Shown in pieces: positions 43,151 through 52,128 of a DNA stretch of 64,000 nt. Every line of letters starts with the position of its first letter. Position 1 is the first letter of the stretch. A program made the translations under genes and the position numbers. The notes beneath the pieces were generated by a model. It worked only from the letters and a program-made list of their open reading frames with translations, was not told the DNA's origin and searched no databases. The DNA comes from Bacteroidia bacterium (GTDB lineage Bacteria; Bacteroidota; Bacteroidia; Bacteroidales; Paludibacteraceae), in NCBI GenBank assembly GCA_009929375.1, contig SAAO01000009.1:50297-114296 (forward strand), written 5' to 3'.

Positions 43151-44023
43151 ATGAAAAACAAACTAAGTTTTATCATTCTGTTGGCATTTGTGTGTGTAAT
43201 GCAACTCAATGCCCAGATTCTGTGGAAAGTAACCGGAAACGGATTGAAAAATCCGTCGTATCTGTTTGGAACGCATCATTTAATTGATAAAGATAAAGTT
43301 CCTGAATTACAAAAGGTGCTGTCACTCGTAAAAGATGTGGATGTGGTTGTAAACGAAATTGATATGTCTGACATGATGGGGATGCAAATGAAAATCATGA
43401 AAGGAGCAATGATGAAAGGGCAAAATATCAGGGATTTGATTTCGGAAGAGGATTATAAACTGCTCGATACTGAATTTAAGGAGCTTTTGGGCATTGGACT
43501 GGATAAGCTGGGTAGTTTTAAACCGGCTATGCTCAGCAATTTGTATTCAGTTTCGGTATACACTAAAAATAAGAAAATAAGTAAAGAACCGGAAGCACTG
43601 GATTTGATTATTCAAAAAGCAGGGAAAAAGGCCAAAAAAGATATTGTGGAACTGGAAACTGCTGATGAGCAAATCGAAGTTTTGTTCAACTCTCTTACGC
43701 TCGAAAAACAGGCCGAAATACTTGTGAAATCGGTGAAGGAAAAGGAGAAAGGCATTGAGCAAATGCAAAAACTTGATGAGGCATATCTGGCAGGCGATCT
43801 GAAAAAAATGGAAGAACTCTACAGCGAAGACGAAGATATGACCGAGGAATATAAAAAAGCGCTTGTGGATACACGTAATCTGAAATGGATCAGCAAGCTT
43901 AATAAATTGTTCGAAACCAAATCGGGTGTGGTTGCTGTGGGTTGTCTGCACCTTGTGGGCGAAACAGGATTGATCAAACAACTGGAGAAAAATGGCTTTT
44001 CAGTGGAGCCTGTGAAGCTTTAG
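43151..44023 (+). CDS. TraB/GumN family protein
   Basis: 290 residues with signal peptide (LSFIILLAFVCVMQLNAQ). The family frame is clear: LWKVTGNGLKNPSYLFGTHH at about 24-43, and near the end VVAVGCLHLVGETGLIKQLE. The two GxxH-type blocks suggest a metal-dependent hydrolase (distantly related to Tiki/EreA-type enzymes), but biochemical function of most members is unknown. A Lys/Glu-rich middle (about 175-235) is likely helical. It ends in a strong hairpin. Confidence 0.88.
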   Translation: MKNKLSFIILLAFVCVMQLNAQILWKVTGNGLKNPSYLFGTHHLIDKDKVPELQKVLSLVKDVDVVVNEIDMSDMMGMQMKIMKGAMMKGQNIRDLISEEDYKLLDTEFKELLGIGLDKLGSFKPAMLSNLYSVSVYTKNKKISKEPEALDLIIQKAGKKAKKDIVELETADEQIEVLFNSLTLEKQAEILVKSVKEKEKGIEQMQKLDEAYLAGDLKKMEELYSEDEDMTEEYKKALVDTRNLKWISKLNKLFETKSGVVAVGCLHLVGETGLIKQLEKNGFSVEPVKL

Positions 44024-44041
44024 TCGGATATTCATATAAAG

Positions 44042-44082
44042 AAAAGAGACCGGATTTTTAAAAAATCAGGTCTCTTTTTTTT
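44042..44082. terminator. Bidirectional terminator between TraB/GumN and ferredoxin genes
   Basis: AAGAGACC (44044-44051) with GGTCTCTT (44069-44076), plus an inner GATTTTT/AAAAATC pairing. A T-run follows on the plus strand and T-rich sequence on the minus strand. It serves both convergent genes. Confidence 0.85.
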
Positions 44083-44099
44083 GTTTTGCATATGATTAA

Positions 44100-44267
44100 T
44101 TATGCCGGGCTGATTGCCTCTGAAGGACAAACATCAGCACAAGTACCACAATCGGTACATACATCTGCATCAATCACATAGATATCGCCTTCCGAAATCG
44201 CGTCAACAGGACATTCGCTAATGCACGATCCGCAAGCAATACAATCTTCTGAAATTACGTAAGCCAT
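44100..44267 (-). CDS. 2[4Fe-4S] ferredoxin
   Basis: A 55-residue protein, easy to miss because of its size: MAYVISEDCIACGSCISECP at the start. Two CxxCxxCxxxCP motifs place cluster ligands at Cys9, 12, 15, 19 and Cys37, 40, 43, 47. This is the clostridial-type ferredoxin that carries low-potential electrons in the cytoplasm of anaerobes, for example for pyruvate:ferredoxin oxidoreductase or radical SAM enzymes. It is monocistronic, with a consensus-like promoter upstream and a shared terminator downstream. Confidence 0.96.
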   Translation of the reverse strand: MAYVISEDCIACGSCISECPVDAISEGDIYVIDADVCTDCGTCADVCPSEAISPA

Positions 44268-44304
44268 TTTTTCAAAAATTTTTTGTTAGTACTAATTAGT
44301 TCTG

Positions 44305-44333
44305 CAAAAGTATCATTTTTTCTATATAACCAA
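44305..44333 (-). promoter_or_regulatory. Promoter of the ferredoxin gene
   Basis: On the minus strand, TTG (44331-44333) and TACTTTTG (44305-44312) are 18 nt apart, about 38 nt before the ATG. Confidence 0.6.
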
Positions 44334-44403
44334 AAGAGTTGAGCTAAGATTTTTTCAAAAGACTACCAAAAACGGACTTTTTGTACCTGAAATATGAGTT
44401 TTG

Positions 44404-44570
44404 GTTTTGTTGGCTAATTGGTAATTAGTTGATTGGTTGAATGGTTTTTGTCTTCAGAGGCGATACTATTAAATAGTAAATGATAAAATAGTAAATGATA
44501 AATTGATAAACTGGTAAATAGAAAATTATCCATTATCAACTCTCAACTGTCAATTATCCACTGTTCTCAC
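44404..44570 (+). repeat. Composite intergenic repeat, copy A
   Basis: Four modules in order: ATTGG/TAATTAG words (44411-44443); a 29-nt core (44454-44482) holding ACTATTAAATAGT; GTAAATGATAAA-type words (44473-44522); and TCAACTGTCAATTATCCA-type words (44533-44562). The same modules in the same order occur on the opposite strand at 53292-53460, and the cores match at 28 of 29 positions. The element fills most of the 424-bp gap between the ferredoxin and GH2 genes; the rest is A/T-rich and carries a -7-like TAGATTTG at 44657-44664. Confidence 0.82.
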
Positions 44571-44691
44571 CCCTGAAAATTGTACTATTTAATTTGCTAT
44601 CGTTCATTTTGTAATTATTGACTTGTTTTTATCACCTGCATTATATTCTTTTTAGTTAGATTTGCCTGAAATAATAATCAATCAGATATTT

Positions 44692-47517
44692 ATGAAAAAT
44701 ATACTTTTGGCAATAACGCTCCTTTTGTCGGCTTTGATGTATGCTGCCGATACCGAACTTTTGTACCTTTCGGGGACCGGATTGGGCAACGAAAAGGAAT
44801 GGAAATTTTATTGTACCGAAGGGAATAAAAGCAAAAAGTGGAGCAAAATAAAAGTGCCTTCGCAATGGGAGCTTCAGGGCTTTGGCGAATATACATACGG
44901 ACGCTGGTACAAAGCAGGGCTGAAAAATCCGAGCATGGAAGAAGGGTTTTACGAATACTCTTTCAATTTGCCACGCAACTGGAAAGACAAAGTTGTGGAA
45001 ATTGTGTTCGAAGGAGTAATGACGGATGCTGAAGTGAAAATAAACGGACAATCAGCCGGAGAAATGCATCAGGGTGGTTTTTACCGTTTTACATACAATA
45101 TCAACGATAAACTTAAATTTTCAGGAAAAAACAAATTAGAAGTAAAAGTCTCGAAACATTCAGCCGACAGATTGGTGAATGCAGCCGAACGTCGTGCCGA
45201 TTGGTGGCTGTTCGGGGGTATTTACCGTCCCGTTTATCTTACTGCCAAACCTGTAAACCACATTGAACGCATTGCTGTAAATGCCAAAGCCAATGGTGAA
45301 TTTAGCGCCGATATTTTTACAAATCCGCTTCCCGAAGGTTTCATGCTCGAATACACTATAAAACCACTCAGAGGTAATGCTACATTTCGTAGCTTTTCGC
45401 AAAAACTGAAATCTGCCACAGCAAGTCACCAAATTACCACACAATGGGATAAGGTGAAAAACTGGACGCCCGAAACGCCCGAACTTTATGAGTTGATCAT
45501 CGATTTGAAAGACCAAGCGGGTAAAAAAGTGCATACGCATACCGAAAGAATTGGTTTTCGAACTATTGATTTTCGCGAACGCGATGGACTTTACGTGAAT
45601 GGCGTGAAAATAGTGATGAAAGGTATCAATCGTCATTCGTTTCATCCTGATGGCGGGCGAACCACCAACAAAGAAATAAGCATTCAGGATGTGAAACTGA
45701 TGAAAGAGATGAACATCAATGCGGTGCGCTTTCATTATCCGCCCGACAAACATTTTCTGGATGTGTGCGATTCGCTCGGTCTGTTTTCAGTGAATGAATT
45801 AGCCGGCTGGCAGAATGCTTACGACACAAAAGTGGGCTCGAAACTGGTGCGTGAGATGATTACCCGCGATGTAAATCATCCGTCTATCATTATCTGGAGC
45901 AATGGCAACGAAGGTGGCTGGAACTACGAACTCGACCGGCTTTTTCATGTGTACGATCCGCAAAAACGCCACGTAATTCATGCCTGGGCCGATTTTAATG
46001 AGCTCGATACGCATCATTATCCTGCTTATCAGACCGGAATTGCACGCTTCAACAATGGCTACAAACTTTTTATGCCAACCGAATTTATGCACGGAATGTA
46101 CGATCAGGGACATGGCGCAGGACTTGAGGATTTCTGGAACAAATACACGCAAAGTCCGCTTTTTGTGGGTGCTTTTATGTGGGATTTTTCCGACAATGCC
46201 GTGAGACGAGTTGATAAAGGTGGCATCCTCGATTCGGAAATGTACAACGGAACAGATGGAATTCTCGGCCCTTATCGCGAAAAGGAAGGCAGCTACTATA
46301 CTGTTCGTGAAATATGGTCGCCTGTGAAAATACGCGATTTTTTGATTACGCCATCATTCAACGGCGATATATTTGTGAGTAACGATTATCTTTTTCTTTC
46401 GCTCGAAGGTTGCAAACTGCGATACAAAGTGCTGAAAGTGGGTTCGCCTCTGAATAAAGCTGTGCAAACAGTGCTTACTAACGGAGAAGTGAAACTTCCG
46501 GCTATTGAACGCAATGAAACAAGAAAAGTAAATCTCGGAATTGGTGCAAAACTGTTCGAAGGCGATGTGCTTGAAATTGAAAGTGTCGATGCGGATGGGA
46601 ATGTACTTTTTACGCGCACCTTTCCTGTAAAAACAGCTCCTGCGTATCATGCAAAGGCCATTGCCTCGCAAAAATCAACTCAGGCTGCTCAATTGCTCGA
46701 AGATGATGAAAATGTGACCCTGAAATGGGCTGAGCTGACTGTGACTTTTGCCAAATCGTCCGGTTTAATTCTGAAAGTTCAAAACGAAAATGAAAATATC
46801 TCATTCATAAATGGTCCTGTGGCTGTGGGCATTAAAACCCGCTTCGATAAATATCAGGCGCGCATGGAGGGCGACAAAGCAGTGGTGACGTTCAAATATT
46901 TTGGCGGAGTGGATTCTATTCGCTGGGAAATGAACAGTACAGGATTGCTTCAAATGTCGGCTGTGATGCTCAATCGTGCTGATTTTGGTGGCGGTTTCGA
47001 CGATTCGTTTATGGAGGAAAATATTACAAATTTCGGTCTGACTTTCAGTTATCCCGAAGCAAAATCGAAAGGTATGCAATGGTTTGGACGCGGTCCGTAT
47101 CGCGTATGGAAAAACCGTATTCGTGGTACAAACTACGGTTTGTGGCAAAAGGACTATAACAATACCATTACGGGCGAAAGTTTCGAAAGTCTTGTTTATC
47201 CGGAGTTTAAAGGTTATCACGCCAATTTGTATTGGGCAACCATGCAAACTGCTGAACAGAATTTTAGTATTTACAGTCTGAGCGATGGTGTGTTTTTCAG
47301 AGTATTTACACCCGAAGAACCTAAATTCCGCCAGGATGGCAAAAATACGATGCCCGATTTTCCGGAAGGCGATCTGTCGTTTCTTTACGAAATTCCGGCT
47401 ATCAGGGACTTTAAACCGATTGAGCATCACGGACCAAACAGTCAGCCTGCTTCAATCCGTATAAAAAAAGGTGACGAAGGAATTAAGATGCATCTGGTTT
47501 TTGATTTTAGAAAATAG
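44692..47517 (+). CDS. Secreted GH2 family glycosidase (beta-galactosidase-like)
   Basis: 941 residues from the ATG at 44692, which gives signal peptide MKNILLAITLLLSALMYA. GH2 sugar-binding domain about 20-190, Ig-like 195-295, TIM barrel 300-560: KGINRHSFHPDGGR, acid/base Glu407 (NGNEGG), nucleophile Glu464 (MPTEFMHG), then FMWDFSDNAVRR. A C-terminal beta-galactosidase small-chain-like domain follows (RGPYRVWKNR). No T9SS tail is seen. Activity is a retaining beta-glycosidase, galactosidase being likeliest; the unusual nucleophile context leaves room for another sugar. It is followed after 107 bp by a GH106 rhamnosidase gene on the same strand, suggesting joint attack on a rhamnose-containing plant polysaccharide. 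Confidence 0.88.
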   Translation: MKNILLAITLLLSALMYAADTELLYLSGTGLGNEKEWKFYCTEGNKSKKWSKIKVPSQWELQGFGEYTYGRWYKAGLKNPSMEEGFYEYSFNLPRNWKDKVVEIVFEGVMTDAEVKINGQSAGEMHQGGFYRFTYNINDKLKFSGKNKLEVKVSKHSADRLVNAAERRADWWLFGGIYRPVYLTAKPVNHIERIAVNAKANGEFSADIFTNPLPEGFMLEYTIKPLRGNATFRSFSQKLKSATASHQITTQWDKVKNWTPETPELYELIIDLKDQAGKKVHTHTERIGFRTIDFRERDGLYVNGVKIVMKGINRHSFHPDGGRTTNKEISIQDVKLMKEMNINAVRFHYPPDKHFLDVCDSLGLFSVNELAGWQNAYDTKVGSKLVREMITRDVNHPSIIIWSNGNEGGWNYELDRLFHVYDPQKRHVIHAWADFNELDTHHYPAYQTGIARFNNGYKLFMPTEFMHGMYDQGHGAGLEDFWNKYTQSPLFVGAFMWDFSDNAVRRVDKGGILDSEMYNGTDGILGPYREKEGSYYTVREIWSPVKIRDFLITPSFNGDIFVSNDYLFLSLEGCKLRYKVLKVGSPLNKAVQTVLTNGEVKLPAIERNETRKVNLGIGAKLFEGDVLEIESVDADGNVLFTRTFPVKTAPAYHAKAIASQKSTQAAQLLEDDENVTLKWAELTVTFAKSSGLILKVQNENENISFINGPVAVGIKTRFDKYQARMEGDKAVVTFKYFGGVDSIRWEMNSTGLLQMSAVMLNRADFGGGFDDSFMEENITNFGLTFSYPEAKSKGMQWFGRGPYRVWKNRIRGTNYGLWQKDYNNTITGESFESLVYPEFKGYHANLYWATMQTAEQNFSIYSLSDGVFFRVFTPEEPKFRQDGKNTMPDFPEGDLSFLYEIPAIRDFKPIEHHGPNSQPASIRIKKGDEGIKMHLVFDFRK

Positions 47518-47526
47518 GAAAATTAA

Positions 47527-47574
47527 TTTGAAAATTTGAAAATTTGAAAATTTGAGGATTTGAGGATTTGAAAA
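47527..47574. repeat. Six 8-bp units (TTTGAAAA/TTTGAGGA)
   Basis: Octamers from 47527: TTTGAAAA three times, TTTGAGGA twice, TTTGAAAA once. Same 8-bp period and phased TGA core as the tract at 2551-2614. It begins 9 bp after the GH2 stop. Confidence 0.8.
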
Positions 47575-47624
47575 TTAAATGTTTGACCCTGAATTGAGAA
47601 CTCACAATAACATTATTTAGACTG

Positions 47625-50372
47625 ATGAATAAATTATTTTACAGTATTGCATTTTTACTGTCTTTTTTATTTGGTATTCAGACTGCTGCAATGTGCGACG
47701 ATAATTCAAAAGCCGGAACACGTTGGTGGTGGCTTGGTAGCGCTGTCGATACGGTGAATCTGGCTTACAACCTGCAGGAATATGCCCGTGCTGGAATTGG
47801 TTCAGTGGAAATTACGCCCATTTACGGTGTGCAAAACAACGATGCCAACAATATCGCTTTTCTTTCGCCGCAATGGATGAAAATGTTGTCGTTTACTATT
47901 GCCGAAACAATGCGTTTGGGCATGGAAACCGACATGAATACAGGTACAGGCTGGCCTTTCGGTGGACCCGAAGTGACAGTGCGCGATGCAGCCTCGAAAC
48001 TGATTATTCGGGAATATCAGGTGAATGGCAAATCGGTTTTTTCTGAAAAAATCATTCCTGAAGATAAGCGTCAGCAAAAAGATGCTGTACTGCAAAGGTT
48101 GATGGCTTACAGCGGAAAACGTGTGCTCGATATTACAAAATTAGTGGGTAGCGAAGGAAATATTAGGTGGAAAGCGCCGAAAGGCAATTGGCGACTAATA
48201 GCTGCATTCAACGGAAAAACATTTCAGCAGGTAAAACGCGCAGCACCCGGTGGCGAAGGTTTGGTGATGGATCATTTCTCGGCCTCTGCTGTTGATAAAT
48301 ATCTGGCTCATTTCGAAAAGGCTTTTAAAACTTCGGGCAGCCCTTATCCACACGCTTTTTTCAACGATTCGTACGAAGTGTATGGCGCCGACTGGACAGA
48401 AGACTTTTTCGAACAGTTCGAACGCCGTCGCGGCTATAAACTGGAGTTGCATTTGCCTGCATTTTTGGCAAAGGAACGAAGCGATCTTACCGTACGCCTT
48501 GTGGCCGATTATCGCGAAACTATTTCGGATCTTTTGCTCGAAAATTTTACCCGCAAATGGACTGATTGGGCGCACAGTCACGCAAGCATTACCCGCAATC
48601 AGGCACACGGTTCACCCGGAAATTTGATTGATTTGTATGCCACAGTGGATATTCCCGAAATTGAAGGTTTTGGCCTCAGCGATTTTGGAATAAAAGGTTT
48701 ACGCCGCGATTCGCTGACACGCAAAAACGATGCTGATTTTTCGATGCTGAAATACGCTTCGTCGGCTGCGCATATTTCGGGCAAAAAGCTGATTTCGTCT
48801 GAAACTTTTACATGGCTTACCGAGCATTTCCGCACTTCGCTGTCGCAATGCAAACCCGATCTCGATTTGATGTTTGTGGCTGGTGTGAACCGTATGAATT
48901 TTCATGGAACAACTTATTCGCCCCGCGAAGCCGCCTGGCCGGGATGGAAGTTTTATGCTTCTATCGACATGTCGCCCACCAACACTATTTGGCGTGATGC
49001 TCCTGCCATGATGCAGTATATTGAGCGGTGTCAGAGCCTTTTGCGTACCGGAAAGCCCGATAATGACTTTTTGCTGTATCTGCCGGTATACGATGTGTGG
49101 CACGATCAGGAGGGACGCTTGTTGCAGTTCGATATTCACAGCATGGAAAAACGGATGCCTGCATTTATTCACGCGGTGCAATCTATTTATCAGAATGGTT
49201 ACGATGTGGATTATAGCTCAGATAGTTTCGTGCTTTCGGCCCGCTGCGAAAATGGCAAAATTGTGACCAAAGGAGGTGCAATTTACAAAGCGTTGATTTT
49301 GCCTGCAGTCCGAAAGATGCCTGTAGAGGTGTTACAGCACATTCGTAAACTTGTAGCAGAAGGCGCAACGGTGGTTTTTCTGGAAAATACTCCGAATGAT
49401 GTTCCCGGATTAAAGGATTTAAAGCAAAGAAGAGAACTGCTGAAAAAAGTTTTGAAAAATATTAAAACAGATTTTTCGAAAGTGACTGTCAGTCAGTATG
49501 AAAAAGGTCGGTTTATTTCCGGTACCGACTACAATGAAACGCTGAAAGCCATTGGAACTGCTTCGGAAGAAATGATTTCAACTTATGGTTTGCATGCAAT
49601 TCGTCGTGCGAATGACGACGGACATTTATATTTTATCAGCGCATTGCACGAAAAAGATACGCGCGATTGGATGACGCTTGCTGTACATGCTGAATCGGCT
49701 GAATTTTTCGATCCAATGACAGGGAAAAATGGAAAATCTGCAGTTCGCCAACAAAACGGACGCACGCAGGTTTATATGGATTTGAAATCCGGACAGTCGG
49801 TTTTTCTGAAAACATTTACCGAAAAACAAAGTGATCTGGCCGACTGGAAATACAGTGCTCAGGAGCAAAAACGATTTGCATTGAACAATGTCTGGAAAAT
49901 GTATTTTGTGCAAAGTGAACCTCAAGTGAAAGATACTTTTACGCTTCAGAATCTGCATTCGTGGACTGAAATTGATTGTCCTACATTGAAAATTAATGCC
50001 GGAACAGCTGCGTACGAAACTACTTTCGAATTCAATGCAGCTGATCTGAATAAACAGGTATATCTGCATTTGGGCGACGTGCGAGAAAGTGCGCGCGTGT
50101 TCCTGAACGGAAAAGAAGCGGGTGTGGTGTGGGCTGCACCTTTTGAAATTGACCTGAGTGGTTTATTGCTTGCCGGAAAAAATGAATTACGAATAGAAGT
50201 AACCAATTTGCCCGCTAACCGCATTGCCGATTACGACCGGCGTGGAGTAAACTGGAAAATTTTCAACGAAATAAACATCGTAAACATCGGCTACAAACCA
50301 CCGTATTATGCCAACTGGGAAACTGTGCCAAGTGGTTTGTGTTCAGAAGTTGAGTTGTGGATAGGGGAGTAG
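47625..50372 (+). CDS. GH106 alpha-L-rhamnosidase
   Basis: 915 residues with signal peptide (NKLFYSIAFLLSFLFGIQTA). The GH106 start signature is RWWWLGSAVDTVNLAYNLQE at about 32-52 with GIGSVEITPIYG. The barrel contains DMNTGTGWPFGGP and YEVYGADWTEDFFEQF, and the C-terminal part has a GH2-like jelly roll (YLHLGDVRESARVFLNGKEA). Family members hydrolyse terminal alpha-L-rhamnose with inversion, often from rhamnogalacturonan or arabinogalactan side chains. It probably acts in the periplasm. The pairing with the upstream GH2 gene supports a plant-glycan role. Confidence 0.92.
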   Translation: MNKLFYSIAFLLSFLFGIQTAAMCDDNSKAGTRWWWLGSAVDTVNLAYNLQEYARAGIGSVEITPIYGVQNNDANNIAFLSPQWMKMLSFTIAETMRLGMETDMNTGTGWPFGGPEVTVRDAASKLIIREYQVNGKSVFSEKIIPEDKRQQKDAVLQRLMAYSGKRVLDITKLVGSEGNIRWKAPKGNWRLIAAFNGKTFQQVKRAAPGGEGLVMDHFSASAVDKYLAHFEKAFKTSGSPYPHAFFNDSYEVYGADWTEDFFEQFERRRGYKLELHLPAFLAKERSDLTVRLVADYRETISDLLLENFTRKWTDWAHSHASITRNQAHGSPGNLIDLYATVDIPEIEGFGLSDFGIKGLRRDSLTRKNDADFSMLKYASSAAHISGKKLISSETFTWLTEHFRTSLSQCKPDLDLMFVAGVNRMNFHGTTYSPREAAWPGWKFYASIDMSPTNTIWRDAPAMMQYIERCQSLLRTGKPDNDFLLYLPVYDVWHDQEGRLLQFDIHSMEKRMPAFIHAVQSIYQNGYDVDYSSDSFVLSARCENGKIVTKGGAIYKALILPAVRKMPVEVLQHIRKLVAEGATVVFLENTPNDVPGLKDLKQRRELLKKVLKNIKTDFSKVTVSQYEKGRFISGTDYNETLKAIGTASEEMISTYGLHAIRRANDDGHLYFISALHEKDTRDWMTLAVHAESAEFFDPMTGKNGKSAVRQQNGRTQVYMDLKSGQSVFLKTFTEKQSDLADWKYSAQEQKRFALNNVWKMYFVQSEPQVKDTFTLQNLHSWTEIDCPTLKINAGTAAYETTFEFNAADLNKQVYLHLGDVRESARVFLNGKEAGVVWAAPFEIDLSGLLLAGKNELRIEVTNLPANRIADYDRRGVNWKIFNEINIVNIGYKPPYYANWETVPSGLCSEVELWIGE

Positions 50373-50382
50373 AATTTTCTTT

Positions 50383-50504
50383 GAACGCAAATTGCGCAAA
50401 TTTTCACAAATCAGATATTACTTCCATTCAACATTAAAGTAAGTATTCAATCAGTATTTGTGAAAATTTGCGAACCAACGGTCTGCGGAGCTAAATTTGC
50501 GTTC
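50383..50504. repeat. 122-bp palindromic element
   Basis: Outer arms GAACGCAAATT (50383-50393) and AATTTGCGTTC (50494-50504) are perfect complements. Inner arms CGCAAATTTTCACAAAT (50395-50411) and ATTTGTGAAAATTTGCG (50456-50472) are a perfect 17-bp match, with further pairing of ATATTACTT with AAGTAAGTAT towards the centre. An unpaired side loop (50473-50493, ACGGTCTGCGGAG core) breaks the right side. It fills the gap between convergent genes and lacks an ORF, fitting a REP/MITE-like non-autonomous element or an insulated terminator. Confidence 0.85.
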
Positions 50505-50519
50505 TCTTATTCTGTAAGT

Positions 50520-51953
50520 TTAGAACTTCAGTTCGTCGACTTTAAGAACCACATTTCCTTTTACATTGGCCGAAAGACGCACAGCACCGGGCACTAAATC
50601 CACTTTCTCCACTGTGATGGTGTTGAGCGACCCAACCAGCGAAACGCCATCGTACACGCTGTAGCCAGCCAGCATTTTGTTGGCTTCAATTTTCAGATTT
50701 TCAAGATCTTCTTTCACCGGATAAGTGAGGTAAGGCGAAAGTTTATTGAGAATAAATCCATGCAGCAACCAGTCGGCCGATTTGAGCAGAGCATTTTTTG
50801 TTTTCAGGTCAAACTCGGGGTTGGTAATTTCCACAGCCATTTTTTCAGGATTATATTGCAGATTTCCACTGAAATAAATTCGTCCTTTTACCGACCCGGT
50901 CACATCAAGTTCCACAATGGCACGACCTTCGCTTCCGTACAGGTTTAATCCGGTAATGGTGACCGATCGTTTTCCGTCTTTAAATGTTTTGTTCAGTAAT
51001 TGTGCACGGGCAAGTTCCGAAATTTTTTCGAAAGTAGCATCGGCAGCCAGATTTACATTAAATTGCTGAGGTGCTGTGGGACGCATTTTGAAAGCAGGCA
51101 GAGCTGCCTGTTTCGGGGTGGCTGGTTTTGCACCCATAAACGATTCCACAAGCCCTGAAAGCGACATTCCCACAGTCAACTTATTTCCTGAAGTGCTGAA
51201 CGGAGTCATGTAAATGTCTTTAGGCGTAATCTTTACCCACAAATTATTTTCTTCGCTAACCTGAACAGGTTGCTGAGCCATAGTCCATGCCATTGCTGCG
51301 TATTTTTTCAGATCGACCATGTCAGCCAGCGCTTTGTCAATTTCCTTTGTGATAAGGCCCGAACTTTGCGACATGGCAATGTTGGCAATGGGAGTAACAG
51401 GCACGTTCACTCCGGCTACCGAAATGCGCGGAGTTTCAATCCACTGATATCCGTTAGGCGTGGTTTTGGCTACCAGTTTCCAGTTTTTATCGATGTTGAT
51501 AGTTGTTTTGTAGGATAGTGCAATATTTCCGTTGGCTTCGTAATGGTCGCCAACCGAAAGTCCGAATTTTTCCATTTTCCAACCGAATCGCGACCATACT
51601 TTCAGTGGCACTTTGTATTCAATCACGTTGTTATTCACGGTAAAACGGAAATCGGACGATTTCCATACCTTTACACTCAAATCCTGATTGTTGAGCTGAT
51701 TGCCTTCGTACAGCAATCCCTGAAGCGATTTATTTACCGTGCTTTCCAGTTTTTTTACATCAATTTCTATCTGCAACGGAAACTCCGACAAAGCAGGTTC
51801 AAGCGATGAAGGTAAATACGATTCGCGGGGTTTTTCGACCTGTAGGGTTTTACATGAAGTCAGAAATATAAAACCTGACAACACTAACATTGCGAAATGA
51901 CGAACAGTATTAGGTTTATTGTTTAAAATCTGAATTTTATCCGAAAGTTTCAT
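50520..51953 (-). CDS. DUF4403 family lipoprotein
   Basis: 477 residues. Hydrophobic signal and lipobox at about 20-34 (LVLSGFIFLTSC). The mature part fits DUF4403, a Bacteroidota/Proteobacteria family of unknown function with repeated beta-rich segments: LPLQIEIDV-like start (FPLQIEIDVKKLE), YKVPLKVWSRFGW and a C-terminal LRASANV-like repeat (VRLSANVKGNVVLKVDEL). The fold may resemble lipid-binding SMP/LEA-type tubes; that is speculation. A reverse-strand -7-like TACTTTTG lies at 52016-52023. Confidence 0.85.
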   Translation of the reverse strand: MKLSDKIQILNNKPNTVRHFAMLVLSGFIFLTSCKTLQVEKPRESYLPSSLEPALSEFPLQIEIDVKKLESTVNKSLQGLLYEGNQLNNQDLSVKVWKSSDFRFTVNNNVIEYKVPLKVWSRFGWKMEKFGLSVGDHYEANGNIALSYKTTINIDKNWKLVAKTTPNGYQWIETPRISVAGVNVPVTPIANIAMSQSSGLITKEIDKALADMVDLKKYAAMAWTMAQQPVQVSEENNLWVKITPKDIYMTPFSTSGNKLTVGMSLSGLVESFMGAKPATPKQAALPAFKMRPTAPQQFNVNLAADATFEKISELARAQLLNKTFKDGKRSVTITGLNLYGSEGRAIVELDVTGSVKGRIYFSGNLQYNPEKMAVEITNPEFDLKTKNALLKSADWLLHGFILNKLSPYLTYPVKEDLENLKIEANKMLAGYSVYDGVSLVGSLNTITVEKVDLVPGAVRLSANVKGNVVLKVDELKF

Positions 51954-52080
51954 GAGGGTAATCTGTTTATATACAAGTGAATATAATGAATTTATTTCTG
52001 TTGGAAAATCGATAGCAAAAGTATATAAAATTTGGCAAATATAGTTAACCTAATGACATGCATTTTTCAGAGTCATTTGT

Positions 52081-52119
52081 AAAAAAACAGCCGATAATTA
52101 TAAAAAACTATCGGCTTTT
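52081..52119 (-). terminator. Terminator after the unknown lipoprotein gene
   Basis: AGCCGATA (52089-52096) and TATCGGCT (52109-52116) form an 8-bp stem, with an A-run at 52081-52087 that gives a U-run on the minus strand. Confidence 0.8.
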
Positions 52120-52128
52120 GATTTGCAC

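Noticed and set aside
44404..44570. Classical insertion sequence or MITE
   Set aside because: No terminal inverted repeats or target-site duplications are visible, and only the core is conserved between copies.
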